Shown piece by piece: positions 21,698 to 35,192 of a DNA stretch of 64,000 nt. Made by a program: the position numbers and the translations under genes. The notes beneath the pieces were generated by a model that was not told the DNA's origin, ran no database searches, and saw nothing but the letters and a program-made list of their open reading frames with translations. The DNA lies in NCBI GenBank assembly GCA_028015205.1, contig CM051521.1:94836513-94900512 (forward strand). The letters run 5' to 3'. Source of the DNA: Mytilisepta virgata. Lineage: Eukaryota > Mollusca > Bivalvia > Mytilida > Mytilidae. Within the stretch, counting starts at the first letter, position 1. Every line of letters begins with the position of its first letter.

Positions 21698-23865
21698 ATG
21701 ATTTAACAGTCTTAAGTAATTGAATGCGTATTTTTGCAATTCATTAGCTTGTAAAAAATGTTTTAAAGCACTCGTGGATGACCGAAACACATTTTGTTTA
21801 AAGCATGAAGGCGGTCGGTCAACGCCTTTACACCCCTATGAACCTACTAAAAGAAGCAATCCCTTCTTATAATTACATCTGAAAAATAGGAAGATTTTGG
21901 CCACAATTGAAATCTACTACTTTTGGTACAACATTTTATCCCTGGGCCGCTTTTTTTCAAAATCAAAATCCTAAAACTTTATTTCACCTGTATCAATATA
22001 TATGATAATACTGTGCAAAAATAAAATGCAAAAAAAGTCTAGGTCACAAGCTTAAATGCACATCTTTTTTTTATAAATTCGACTCCCTGCGAACACTAAT
22101 GTTTGCATTTAAAATTCTAAAACCTGATAGCATATTGATTTGCAGATGGTATGTAATCATAATGTAAGGAAATAACGCCCCTTATCGCAAAATAGAAGAA
22201 AATCTTACCGTGTCACCGAACAGTTAAAGTTATAGTAAATCTACTATTTAAAATGTTTTTTTTTTAAATATTTTTAATAAAATAATAAAACAATCCTTCA
22301 AAATGGTCTAGAGAAGATTTTTTGTGTAAACAAATCACAGATGGACTAGTATTAAACAAACCCTGTTTGAGTTTTTGTCGGTGCGACAAAAAAAAATCAA
22401 TCGAATTCCCGCCCCTATTCATATGACCTCAACATGACCTCTTACCGTGGAAATCGTGCGCGTCGGTATAGCGAAAGTTGCTGAAGAAATGCATTAAACT
22501 GTTTACGTTCTCACTTCTTGGAATTAGATTCTGTTGGGCAACAAATACGAAGCTCGGCCATTTCCGTAAAGACTTACATGTAACGGGGATTCCCTCGTAA
22601 ACGACTCAGTGAATTGTTGACGAGGATGTGCGGAAATGGCCTAAGAAAGGGTACCCGAGCAAATATTAGAATACATGTTAACAATATGCCTGAAAAAATA
22701 ATTTTGATGAAAATACCTACCCGGAAAACATCCATATCGAAAAAGCACACCCGAACTTATACTGATGTTTATGTACAAACATCTGAGGAATTGAATAGCA
22801 GTAAATTTACAACCCGAAGAAATATTAGTTTTTCAAAACATACCGCGTATTAATACCAAAAATCATGAAAAACCCACTCAAATTTTCCGCACTCCCCGTA
22901 TAGGTTTTTATAGGAAGTTCAATTACATACAGCATCATTTACTCGATCGTGAGTAAATCTTAAATAAACTGAACATACCTCTCCACTTAAATGAGTTCTG
23001 TGTCATCTTTCGTCAATTAACTATAGGTTTTCTATCGATCAGACACGCATCTAAAGATTACACGGTTCCATGACCATTCAAACGATATGATTGGTTATCG
23101 TTGACCACACCCATTATGTCCATCAATTCATCATGCAAGTGTATATATTTGAGCGGTTTAATTTTATAAAAAATAAGCGGGTTTGGAAATTTCAAACACA
23201 ATTTTAACAAATTTCTAATTGATAAAATGGAAGGTAAAGCATTAACATGATGATATGAGGCGTATGTCCCGAAGTTTATTGTTCCCCTCGTCACCATGCA
23301 GCTGTTCGTTTCCCTTTGAGAATAATAAATTTGTTACTATCCTTCTAACCATTTCACAGTTATATACTTTCATATTTCGTCCTGAAATAAACTTTTTCGT
23401 GCACAAATGGGAATCCACATATGACATCGTATATGTTGTCAAATGATATATTACACGGTATATCCATTTTAGGCCGTGTATACAGATTTTTACGTAAACG
23501 TGAATTGGGTATGCTTTGAAGACAAAAAGTATCTTTTCCACACGAAACTGCTTACCTTGGACAGTTCTAGTTTTTTCTTGAGTAAATGATAATTTATATA
23601 ATTTGGCTGTGTAAATGATTATAACAATAGTTAAATTCAAAATATGCTCTAAAAAAGAAGCCCCATATTATTCGTAGTAGAAATGAATTATGTATAATAA
23701 TTGCAAATCAATATCGGATACATTGGACAACTCAAAAGAGCAAAGGGCTAGGTCTTTATATTCTTATTTTATGAAATAATCGAATATGAAGTCCCAGTCC
23801 ATGTGTAAATGACTTCAACTCTATAACCCGGTGAATTAAATAACTATGAAATCCAGCCACTGTGC
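21698..23865. other. intergenic, minor repeats only
   Basis: At 21.95-22.15 kb are modules with AAAATTCTAAAACC like those at 29.8-29.96 kb. At about 22556-22640 a short inverted repeat pairs GGCCATTTCCG with CGGAAATGGCC. No gene seen. Confidence 0.45.
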
Positions 23866-24500
23866 TTGTTGGCCTCTTTAACACCCCTATATCTCGAAAA
23901 CTAAAATATGTTGACACTACATTGAAATCGGATGAAAAATCAATATTTTATATTTTTTCCCAACTTGAACCCTTGTATCTCGAAAACAATAAAAGACAGA
24001 CATACATATATTTGTTGACATATTAATGAAAGTAGTCATCAATGTGGATTAAAAGAAAAAATATAAGAATTGGATGAAAAATAACAATTACATATCAAGC
24101 CACATTGTTTCCTTTTTTAGGGGGGGGGGGGGGTGGTGATGTTGGCCATTTTAACCCTTTAAATCTCAAAAACCGTAAAAGATACAAAGAAACCGTTGAC
24201 ATACCTCTGACTAGAAGTACTCATCAAGTTGAATTAAAAGAATTTTTTTTTAGATGTCCTGGAAAATGACTAATTTTGGTCCCTTTAATCCCTTTTATCT
24301 CTGCAACGACAATAGTTATATACAAAAATGCCATGCGTAACTTTTATAGTATTTCTTATGACGTTCGAACCCTTTACAAATCAATCAAAATCGGATATGG
24401 AATCAAAAAGTTTCGAAAATTAAGATGTGACACTTTTTTGGCCCCTTTAAATCTATAAAAGATAGAAATATTTAAGAGAAGTTTCTTCCATTTCAATCAA
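23866..24500 (+). repeat. degenerate tandem repeat with TATCTCGAAAAC motif, copy 1
   Basis: About four units of 140-180 bases each combine CCCCTTTAA-like text, a (T)ATCTC(G/A)AAAAC motif and a GTTGACAT..T block. A G11 run lies at about 24121. The same units occur in inverse orientation at 39.93-40.29 kb. Confidence 0.55.
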
Positions 24501-25912
24501 GAAACACTGAAGACCAAAAATCAGATGAAAATTTTAAAATGTACACCAAAATTATAAAAAAAAACAAACCTTTTTATCCCCCCCCCCAAAAAAAAGCGAG
24601 AACGGCCAGATTTACTAAAATCAATCCCAACCTGAAGTTCCTGAATGGAGACCATTGTGGTAAAATATTATAAGGATTTATTTAATAGAACAAAAGTAAA
24701 TGAGCGGAAAATTAACTGTCTACGGAAGCCGACACCGACGACAAGGACACTATCATACCATAATACGTCTGCACATATTTTTCTACACCAGGGTGAACAC
24801 GTCGGACTCAGTAGTGCACGGACATTACATGCGCATTGTCCACAGACGGAATGATATGTACATTTCTCTTTTCGATTTTTTTGTTATTTTTGTTTATCAT
24901 ACTGACGTAGTGTATCTGTAAATATTAAACTGTAGCCTCTACGACTGGCGGCTTAAATTGGGATATTTCGCCCTATCGCAACTGGTCATGTATTTAAGCA
25001 ACTCATTTCAAAACACATAGAAACAGTTATTAATAAAATAGGGAAATATTATATTTGGCCACTGTAACTGAGTTTCTGTGGAATGAAAAACTGACAACAA
25101 ATAGTCAAATAGTTTATTTGAGAATAAATAAATTTCATAATTTTTATTTTATGTATAAGCTATAGAGGTAAATTAAAATATGCCAAAATACTCAAATAAA
25201 ACCCTTTCCTTTATAAATTTGATCAAATTACATTGTATTTTTATTTATTTGATATGAAAACGAATAAATATGGGGTTTGTGTCAGCATCCCATGCCTAAT
25301 GTAATGTCTTTTAAAACACTCCACTTTCCGCAAAGAAGCAACATAACAGCAACTAATGGTGTTTCATGTGTGATTCTTTATTGTCTCGCAATGTGAAATG
25401 CAGGGTGACTTTCTCCCCAGACCAAAATTACTGTAACAAACTTCTAATACAACCTGCCGGTTGTACACGGTGTTAGTGCTTTATATTTGTGTGTTGTCTC
25501 TGGTTCTCTTTATTGTGCTTCTGGTATTTGGTTAAACTAAATAAAATATGTTCCCTGTGTTGTTGTTTGTATTTCGCCTTGTCTTTGGAATTCGGTAATA
25601 CTTTATTGTTTCTGTAGTAATTCGGTTGATTAAACATGAAATATATCCCAATAGCCCCATGTGTCGTCACAAAAAGTGTAATCAGCAACATTATAAATCA
25701 AAAGAAAAGTGCTTAGCCGAAATCATATTTTGATGTTCCTAATTAAAAAATTCAAATTCTTTAATGTCAATGAGGACGCCCTGAAGGACAGTTCATATTA
25801 AATCCACTTGAATTTGGAAGAATATAAGCCTTAATGTGCAAAAAGATGTTTTTTTCTGGTATCTTCCACAATTATTTTTCTATCAGAAAATTTTCGTTAA
25901 TCATGATACAAT
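24501..25912. other. intergenic, nothing recognised
   Basis: AT-rich, with two poly-C/poly-A runs near 24.58 kb. Confidence 0.45.
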
Positions 25913-25920
25913 AAAAAATC

Positions 25921-26352
25921 CGACGCGGGACATTTTAGCTGATTGATACGACCATTTAGAGGAAACAATTGACCTTTTAGCGGTAATTTTGCGGACAATT
26001 TAGCATTAGATTTAAAGGTCATTTTTCGCGGATTTAAAATAGTATGTGGACATTTTATTGGGAGAGTGTGGTAATGGTCTGGGTCTTTCAGCTGTAAAAA
26101 TGTTCAAATATTTTAGTCTGTATGTTGGTCATTAGGAGCACCCTGTGTGTTTCTAACTGTGTCTTGGGCAAAGCTGGATATGTGTTTATTCTTTTAATTC
26201 TACACAGAGCCTTTTGGAACATTTTTCGGATCGTTTGGTTGCAGCGCCTATTAATCTTCTCACTGTTGACAATATTTTTGCTTACTAAACATTGTATGTA
26301 ACAAAATAATAAAAGTTAGCTGTAAAATTTTCCGCTAAAATGTCCTGCGTCC
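25921..26352. mobile_element. MITE candidate with ~19-bp terminal inverted repeats
   Basis: The left end CGACGCGGGACATTTTAGC and the reverse complement of the right end (GGACGCAGGACATTTTAGC) match at 17 of 19 positions. The same 8 bases, AAAAAATC, abut both ends (25913-25920 and 26353-26360), consistent with an 8-bp target duplication as made by hAT-like or Merlin-like transposases. The A-rich duplication could be chance. No ORF. Confidence 0.5.
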
Positions 26353-26360
26353 AAAAAATC

Positions 26361-28620
26361 GAATCCAGCATCAAGCGTTGAAGAAAATATATTGGGAAAT
26401 GATTATCTTCGAGCTTGTTCAAATTGGTAAATTTTTTCACTGCAAACATATCAAATGTTCACGACTTTGTTTTTGTTAATATAAAACTATGTAATTTGCA
26501 TGAAGTCTGATATGGTGAACTTTTTATTTTTTCCTGTTGCATATATTATCACACATTTGAAGATTAAATATGAAAATGAAAAAAAAAATATGGGGTTCTG
26601 AACTAATTTTCGATCTCTTTCATAGCCCTTTTAATTATTATTTTGGAGCATATTTTTCAACAATATTTGTGTGTTCAAATGTCTGAATGATTTTATAAAA
26701 ACGCATCAAACGGGAATTATTTCATCGAATCACATTCCCCGAATTTTAAAATTACTTTGCATATTGTAGAAATTTAACAATAACCAAGTTGCCGTAATTA
26801 TATAGTAATGCTATCTTAATTGATATTACATTTATATTTTTAGTGATTTTGTGTCACACCGGACGTGACTTTTTTTAATTGCGAATTTTAAGTGAAATTA
26901 TATTTGACGGTTGTTTTAAGGAAGTCAACAATAAAAACTCTGTATTTATAAATTTTTGATCAACCTTATTGAAGAAATATGAAATTGCTAAACATATAAA
27001 ATTTTAGATTTTAAGTAATGTATATGCCAGCAGCATGCAAAGTTTAATAAAAATCTTTGAGAAAGCGCGTTTAGATACATGTACATGTACCCCAAATTTG
27101 GAAGACAAAAAGTTGGATATTCAATCGGATATTGTGCGAATGTCGTAGAATATTTCTCAAAATGTGATTGTACCGGAAATGTGATTTGATAACTATCAAT
27201 AATGAAGTGTGACTAAATATTAGTGTTTATATCAGTTTTATATGCGTTTATCAATAGAGTAATTTCAATATAAGGATTTTTATTGTTTATCATCTTCCAG
27301 CTAGTTCGCAACTTGAAACTACTGCAAATTGGATAATAACAATCGTCACCATAGCAGCATGGGTCGACCGGGGAATATGAACCCATGACATTATTTTACT
27401 TCCCAATCTGACACGTAAAACATTGCACGATGTGGTTATAATTTGACACGAATATAAATTCCTTGGACATGTCAGTGGTCAAGTGGTCATGAAAAAGTTA
27501 TAAATATATCTTTACAACAATGAAGTTTCAGAAAGTTGAACTAAATATTCTCGATGCGAAATTCGTATCAATATATATATATTGTTGTAAATGTAATGGT
27601 TTTTTTTGCACTGAATTCGGCATTTAAAATTTAAAATGTAATATTTTCAGTCAAAAGCAAAATTACCTAATAGCTCAGAAAGTGTATTAATTTATTTTCC
27701 TCTCATCTTTACAACTTGTTCACTTCAATTCCTAGATGTATAATTTTTTTTAAATATCACTGAACGAAAATACTAGTTCATGCAGTATACTTTTGACATA
27801 AAACACTCGAAATACCCTTAAATGCCTTCAATTTGGAGTGAAAGTAGAACAGGCGAAACTTTCATAGATAGGCTCTTAACCTTATCGTTTTTTTTCTAAT
27901 TATTCTCATAGTTATTTTTTTAGTATTTGTTTGCTATATTACTGTGATACTGTTCTCACAAAATCTCCCTGTTTTAATGAGATTCCTTACTTTCTCTTCT
28001 CTTCTCCTCCGAATCTGTTCTTTTGCTGATATTGCTATTCATTATTAAAAAGAATATTCATGTCTAATCAACTCTTCCTGTGTATCTATTCACTCAGACC
28101 TTAGAAACCGTAGTTTGGAGAACGTTTACTGACAAACTAAGATGTGTGTCAATGAAATTGAATTATAATATATCGTGTCACATCATGTAATTGAGCTATA
28201 TTTAAGTATGGTAGAATCCTTTGATGAACATTAAAAACAAAAACCCGACCTTCTGAATTTTGAAGAAACATCTTTTAAATTTAATTCATATTGATTATGT
28301 GCTTAGAACCACTTTTTTCCCCAACCAATTAAATAGAAATTGAAATGAAATAAATAAAAATTATAACTATGGAAATTACTAAATGAAAATCTAATTAAAA
28401 TAATACTGTAAACATGGTAAAGGAGAGAGAGAGAAATAAATTTTCCTCTGTTTTCTCATGCTCAGTAATTTCTCGATTACACCTAACATTTCATATATAT
28501 TTAATGCTAGGGGTAAATCCAAAGTCAAATCTGTTTTGTTTTGTTTTTAATTTCTAGACTATCGTTGCATGCTAAGATGTTGTGTATGGTTTGTTACTTG
28601 GGGGGGGGGAGGGGATAGGC
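26361..28620. other. intergenic, nothing recognised
   Basis: Strongly AT-rich; no gene and no clear repeat apart from a short GA run near 28.42 kb. Confidence 0.5.
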
Positions 28621-28626
28621 GGATTG

Positions 28627-28740
28627 ATAAATGTTTAATGTCTAGTGGTAGTTATTAAATGTAGATATATATCAGGACGAGAACATTTTGATATTATATG
28701 AAGCCTGTTTTGTACTAGACCGACACACGAACGCACACCC
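28627..28740 (-). mobile_element. SINE fragment, copy 3 (3' part only)
   Basis: TGTTTAATGTCTAGTGG, ATATCAGGACGAGAACAT and TTTTGTACTAGACCGACACA match the 3' half of the two full SINEs. The tRNA head is missing. Confidence 0.75.
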
Positions 28741-29000
28741 CACTGACTGGAATAAAGTATCTGCAAGTATCGTTAGCAATTAGAAAAAAAATTTGAGACC
28801 ACTCGGCCATCGTTGCCCCCATTAGTACTGTAGGAGGAACCTAAATGGGCTATATATGTTTTATAGATTTTGTTGAAATTTTGCATGAAACTTGAAGAAC
28901 AGCATCCTTATGTACTACTGTATTCAGCGTTTATATTCCTTCGGTACATGTTAAGTTAATTTAATGTTTTGAAAGGAATTATAGAGTTTTTATATTAAAC
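28741..29000. other. intergenic, nothing recognised
   Basis: No feature seen. Confidence 0.4.
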
Positions 29001-29740
29001 TAGAAAGCTGGATTGTCGGAATCGACAGTTATCCCCGCACCCCTGCAATTAGTTCGGACACCTACCCAATTGCATAAATCTAAAACCTTATGCCATTTAA
29101 AGATGTTATGCAATCATCATATTGTTATGATATTGTAATTATTATATTTATCAATCTTGGCCTAATTTGTTTTGCGTAGCCTTATAACATGTATAATATG
29201 TTTACATAATACTTATAGTTGTTTACCAAAATAACTGCGCAGCTTAGAAATCACTGGAACAATAATAGATACTGATGGAATGACTAGAACTTTCTATTTG
29301 ACTTACGTAATAATTCTGGTGTAATTCAAACTTCTACTGTATTCAAGAAGTTTCCGTTCTACAGTATATATACGGACAAGAAAGTTAGACTTTCAGAGCA
29401 GAACGTTTTGGACCAGACAATAACATTCTTGTGTTCTCAGCTGTGTGATTTATTTACGTTTCACACATCGTACTTGACACACTTTTATTTACGTTACATC
29501 ATACTAGATTGTGACTGATTGGATATAATATTCCGTTTGGATTCCAGCAACAGTGACGAGAATTCCGGATTAGGAAAAGACGAAGGATTTTGAACAGTTA
29601 AGTTGACATTTTAGTTTGTGTAATATTTTTTGTAAACTTGTATATAATAAATCTTGTTAAATTTAATTATTGATTTGTGTCTTTTGTTGGCTACAAATTA
29701 AAGGTGATTTCGGCCGTAACACTATGAAGAAATCAAAAGA
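29001..29740 (+). repeat. repeat region with LTR-like promoter and poly(A) text
   Basis: It opens with CTAGAAAGCTGGATTGTCGG and CGACAGTTATCCCCGCAC, a module that recurs at 31.05 kb and (inverted) at 59.75 kb. Further in are a TATA-like ACAGTATATATACGGAC and, about 280 bases later, ATAATAAATCTTGTT, an arrangement like an LTR. I found no flanking duplication or primer-binding site, so a solo LTR is only a possibility. Confidence 0.3.
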
Positions 29741-29990
29741 AAAAAAATTATGTCACAAACTTAAATTGACAATTTTAGAAATCGGACCCTTGTATGCCCC
29801 AAGTTTAGATAGTTAAAATTCTAAAACCTTATTGCACATCTATATATATTGTGCATGACACTACTGTATAGATATGAAAAGCATAAATTGACAGTTTTTC
29901 AAAATTCGACCTCTGTGGGCCCCAATTTTAGAAAATCAAAATTCTAAAACCTTATTGCGCATATCTTCGAATTTGCGGGGATAACTAGAG
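29741..29990 (+). repeat. two ~125-bp tandem modules (AAAATTCTAAAACCTTATTG)
   Basis: Each module has ACTTAAATTGACA or CATAAATTGACAG, then a TTGG/GGCCCC(A)A block and AAAATTCTAAAACCTTATTG. Related modules are at 21.95-22.15 kb and 31.14-31.26 kb. Confidence 0.5.
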
Positions 29991-31375
29991 ATTGTACGTC
30001 TGTAAGACACGGATGATCCGTCCTCCTGCACATTGAATCCCCATTTATTAATTTAGTCAGGAAATCGTTATGAGAATTATTTTAAATATATATATATGAA
30101 GGTTTCATAATATATCATACATGTACTTTATATTTAACAAAGGTGATTGCAGTTGTAAAATATCGATATATCAATACAAATTTTATTTAGACTAAAATGC
30201 AAAAGTTTAATCAAAGTCACTCTACCATAAAATGTAGGTCATATTGACCTAAATGTATATGAGCTGTGCTATACTATATAAGATGACTATTATTGTGAAA
30301 TATCATTAATACATTATAGGTTCGTGCAAAAATTACCTAAATACCACCTCAGTTTGTATTTAATCATTATTACGAAATATGAAGTATGGATAATTTCAAT
30401 TTTCCACGAAATCGTTTGTTTTTAAAATTGTAATACCTTATAGACAGCACTACGGAAAACCATTTATATTCTTGTTCTTGAGCAGACCGATGTTCCATGT
30501 TCAACGTACATAAGTTATGAAATTTTATTTCATAACCAGGGTATATAACGAGAAAGGGGCGTATGTTTTACGTCATCCAATCAAAATGCAGTCTATATAT
30601 GACGAGCATTAAGTATTTTGCACCCGACGTCGCCATCGACATTCCCCAATTTTACATAACTGTTATAGACTCATGCATTTGCTGTGTCTGTAAGTTCTTC
30701 AGCTAATGCTAATGCTGACCTATTTGTACACGAACGAACAGGCAACTTCACCCGGCAATCGATTAATTTCAGCACACAATAATTTTGTGAAAATGACAAA
30801 AAATGAACATTCCTATAGAATACAAACTTTCATTTTGTTCACAATCATCTTGCATAAAAAATTACTTTCCATAGTTTGAAAACTGTAGGAGTTATCCGAC
30901 ATACTACATATCATCATACTTATTTCTCCCAGAAACGGAAAACACTATTTTTTTAAAAAGTGACGAAATTGGAAACTCTTGGAGTATGCACACCTTCATT
31001 ATGTATACAATTATCCAATAAAATAAACAAATGAAATAAATAAACTAGATGGAGGCAGTCGAAAACGACAGCTATACCCGCACTCCACACATTTTGTATT
31101 CTATTTACCACTTCCACCATCATGCTAATGTTTGAATACAGACCCCTAGTTTTGAAAATCAAAATTCAAAATCCTTGCTACGCATGTACATACATTGTGT
31201 GACAATGCTGTATAGAAAGTAAATGCAGAAATTGAAAAATGAAAGAGGAGTTTAGACCACTAACTTAAATTCACAAAGCATTATCCACAAATATTCTACG
31301 AAAATACCGGGATAAGAAATAATAAAAAACTGAAATGTTAAATAGTGGTACGTGAGGCTTCATTTTTATACGTAT
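29991..31375. other. intergenic, minor repeats only
   Basis: The 31044-31260 part repeats the CGACAG..CCCGCAC and AAAATTC modules. The rest is featureless AT-rich DNA. Confidence 0.45.
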
Positions 31376-32930
31376 TATGGTATACAAATGTCCGGCGTCC
31401 GTGTGTCCGTCCGTCCGTCCGTCAGTCTGTCCGTCGTAAACATGTCGCGCCGTAACTTGAGAACGACTCATCCAAATTTCACAAAACATAGTTGTTTCTT
31501 ATGATGGTCAAACGATCTGTATACTTTTTGGTGAAAATTAGATTAAAACTTTTTGAGTTACGGGACTTTGTAACTAAAACAGAAATGTGTTTTTTTCACA
31601 TCTGTATCTCAAAAACGAATTATGATTATTGCTTAAAACTTTACACACGTCTTACTTATATTAATCTAAAGATCTGTATACTTTTTGGTGATGATTCAAA
31701 ATTTAATTTTAGAGTTTTTTGTAAAAAAAGGGGGGTTTTCACATGTCGCGCCGTATCTCAAAAGCGATTTATATGATTATTGCTTAAAACTTTACACACT
31801 TCTTAGTTATATTAATCTGAAGATCTGTATACTTTTTGGTGATGATTCAAAATTTAATTTTAGAGTTTCTTGAGTTTTTTAAAAAAAAAAAAAGGGGGGG
31901 GGGGGGGTTTCACATGTCGCGCCGTATCTCAAAAACGATTTATGATTATTGCTTAAAACTTTACACACTTCTTAGTTATATTAATCTAAAGATCTGTATA
32001 CTTTTTGGTAATTCAAAATTTTATTTTAGAGTTTTTGAGTTTTTTGTTAAAAAAAAATGGGGGGTTCACGTCGCGCCGTATCTCAAAAACGATTTATGAT
32101 TATTGCTTAAAACTTTACACACTTCTTAGTTATATTAATCTAAAGATCTGTATACTTTTTGGTGATGATTCAAAATTTTATTTTAGAGTTTTTTTTAGTT
32201 TTTTGTAAAAAAAAGGGGGGGGGGTTTCACATGTCGCGCCGTATCTCAAAAACGATTTATGATTATTGCTTAAAACTTTACACACTTCTTAGTTATAATA
32301 ATCTAAAGATCTGTATACTTTTTGGTGATTCAAAATTTTATTTTAGAGTTTTTGAAACTTTTTGTAAAAAAAAAGGGGGGGTTCACGTCAAGCCGTATCT
32401 CAAAAACGATTTATGATTATTGCTTAAAACTTTACACACTTCTTAGTTATATTAATCTAAAGATCTGTATACTTTTTGGTGATTCAAAATTTTATTTTAG
32501 AGTTTTTGAGGTTTTTGTAAAAAAAAATAGGAGGGGGGGGGGGGGGGGGGGGGGGGGGTTCACGTCGCGCCGTATCTCAAAAACGATTTATGATTATTGC
32601 TTAAAACTTTACACACTACTTAGTTATATTAATCTAAAGATCTGTATACTTTTTGGTGATGATTCAAAATTTTATTTTAGAGTTATTGAGTTTTTTGTAA
32701 AAAAAAGGGGGGGGGGGGTTCACATGTCCTGCCGTATCTCAAAAACGATTTATGATTATTGCATAAAACTTTACACACTTCTTAGTTATATTAATCTGAA
32801 GATCTGTATAATTTTTCGTGATGATTTTTTATTTTATTTTTGAGATATTGAATTTTTATTGAGCTTTTTGGTAAAAAAAATGTAATCTTTTTGGTCACAT
32901 TTCGCGCCGTATCTCTATTGATTAAAAGTT
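31376..32930 (+). repeat. tandem array (about 150-177 bp units) with poly-A/poly-G tracts
   Basis: A lead module with a GTCC microsatellite (31404-31430) is followed by nine units, each with TGTCGCGCCGTATCTCAAAA, ACTTTACACACTTCTTAG and GATCTGTATACTTTTTGGTG. The last motif starts at 31514, 31671, 31822, 31991, 32145, 32308, 32462, 32639 and 32801. Unit length varies mainly through an A-run joined to a G-run in each unit. The frames crossing the array are translations of the repeat, not genes. Confidence 0.9.
32533..32558 (+). repeat. G26 homopolymer
   Basis: Twenty-six consecutive G within the tandem array, preceded by an A-run. It could form a G-quadruplex and its length is probably unstable or mis-assembled. 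Confidence 0.85.
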
Positions 32931-33790
32931 GACACGGTTATGTTTTGCCTGGTTTCCATATACATCCCACCAGCAGCTCCATTAAATAAACGAGGATTCC
33001 AAAAACATTTATTATGTTTTTTGCACAAGATGACGGGCGTATCATGCGCTCGTGGCGCAGCTGTTTATTAAATAAACATAAACATATATGCATTAAACCA
33101 ACGCCTAAAAGATGAAATGTGTTAAAACATTCAACGAAAGTGTACGAGGTTGATTTTTGGCCCTTTTTAAATATGACTAGTTGTATATAATAATCTCCCT
33201 AAGAAACATTTTTTTAGAACAATAGACAATTTAAACCCTATTGTTTACGCCAATAAATAGACAAATTTTAGTCTGATTTATACTTGGAAAAAGTACCGGT
33301 TCTTTATTCAGAAAATACGCACTTATGAATGTTTTTCTCGTTTTATATATCAATCTCATGCTTTGCCACTTCGTCACACTGTTATTTATTTCTCCAAGAC
33401 AGAGTGTTAACATTCGAGCTATACGTTTATTCAATTTTTAAATATTGTTAAAATGGACACATTTTAAATGTTGGGGAAAATGAACGTTTTGTGAAAACAG
33501 AAATGACACATTATTGTCTGTTGTGGTAATTTTCTTAATTTATAATACAAATAAACATATAAGCACAGTTCAACATATCGAAGAATAATGAAGAATTGAA
33601 GCCGGGAATGGAAGTCACATATCACTGTATGCCATCTTTTAATATTCACAAACCACGTTTTTCAATTGGAGATACCGTATGGGCTAGTTTGGGCATAACT
33701 CCCATTTAGATACAATTAATACCATTAACCTTGAAGGTATCGATCGTTTTGAATGAAAGATGCTTAAATTATGACCCATGAAAGAAAATA
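32931..33790. other. intergenic, nothing recognised
   Basis: AT-rich; GCGCTCGTGGCGCAGCTG near 33.05 kb is a small GC-rich palindrome-like spot. Confidence 0.4.
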
Positions 33791-33799
33791 ACGGGATGC

Positions 33800-34250
33800 G
33801 TCGTGTAACCCTATAGCTCGTGATCGTCTGTTTTAATGGCCAGTACTTCACGCTGTGTTCTATAAATGTCTTTAATGTTAACTACACTAAACAAATCTTT
33901 ACATAAAATCCAAGTAAAACAATTAACAGCAAACAGCAAACATTAAACAGATAATATATAGCTATTTCTTTAGCCAGCATCTCGAGGCACGGTCTCCCTG
34001 ACTTCGAGGCACGGTCACCATGACTTCCCGCTGGGTTCTCTTTTTATACTGTTTTTGTCACGTTCCCAAACACGGGACGTGTTAATTGATTACTCGGCAA
34101 TTAAAAATAAATGTAAATAAGTTAAATATAAAATAGGTGCCATTCAAAAATACGTTGATTAACTCAAACATAAAATAGGTACCATAAAAATGAAAAACCA
34201 TTTAACTCTTCCTCGCTGACCGGAGAACATAGGTGGTCATCATTATCTGT
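33800..34250 (-). repeat. possible solo LTR
   Basis: On the minus strand a TATAAAAAG box (about 34.05 kb) is followed by a doubled CGTGCCTCGA block and later ACATTAAAG, resembling an LTR with promoter, R and poly(A) parts. No target duplication or primer-binding site was found, so this stays tentative. Confidence 0.22.
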
Positions 34251-35190
34251 TTAATTAATTCTTTTAACTGGTAATAAAGTCCACTATCTATTTATGATAA
34301 CATGTCCGAATCATCAACACTTTATCCAAGTAACACTTTTAAATGTATATACAATAACCTACCACATGTGAGATATAGATAGTAAAACGAATTGATATTC
34401 ATTATTTTATAATCTAGTCTAAACAAGCCTTCATTCCGATTATTTATTATGTTTTATATAATTATTGTACTTTGTGACATATATTAAATTTGAACTTGTT
34501 GTATTTTCTCTTATTTATTTTTCTAACTCTTTTCACTTATGACCATTGTATTACATTCGTCCCTCAACAATTTAGAAATATTGTTATTTCTTTGAATATC
34601 AATTTTCTATGGTCATTTATTCCTCTGGCGTATTCCTTTAATATGAATGACTGCCCGTTGCCGCTGTCATAGGCGTCCTTCTTGTGAAGAACTTACCCGT
34701 CATGGCTAAGCAGACCGGATGTCAGTCACGCTCAGAGCTCATATATGTTAATTATTATTTTCATGTTCAATTAACTGCTTTCTAACTATTACTTGTCACA
34801 ATCAAGATGTATTCATATCTTTTGATAAATTTCTTTTATAAAAATCAATTTTGTCAGTTATCTGTGTAGCAATTTGTAATTTTGAGTGTTAGATTAATAC
34901 CTATCCCTAACATTTTCAATAATTATCATAATAAAACATTAAGCATGCACAATTATAAAATCATGTGAAATTACTGTCATTAATCTAATCAATGTCCTGT
35001 CCTATTCAAAATAAACAGCTTATATAAAAACGATTATAAGTCTATATAGATAAATGTATATGTACACAAGACCAATCAGTTCACTCCTCATATGGATGGT
35101 AATGTTCTGTACTTTTGGTAAATTCGGTTTTCATGATACAAGTAAGATCCAACTGAGTAATTAACAAAAATGTTCAGGTAACACTTCCTG
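34251..35190. other. intergenic, nothing recognised
   Basis: A 60-codon hydrophobic frame at 34490-34672 has no supporting feature. AT-rich. Confidence 0.4.
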
Positions 35191-35192
35191 TC

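Noticed and set aside
29001..29740. Definite solo LTR
   Set aside because: TATA and poly(A) text fit, but no TG..CA ends with matching flanks could be established; kept only as a low-confidence repeat.
31404..31430. GTCC run as a telomeric or regulatory array
   Set aside because: A short microsatellite at the head of the tandem element; not telomere-like.
31492..32843. Series of overlapping open frames sharing YDYCLKLYTLLSYINLKICI
   Set aside because: They are translations of the tandem repeat units and are joined only by homopolymer slippage; no protein features.
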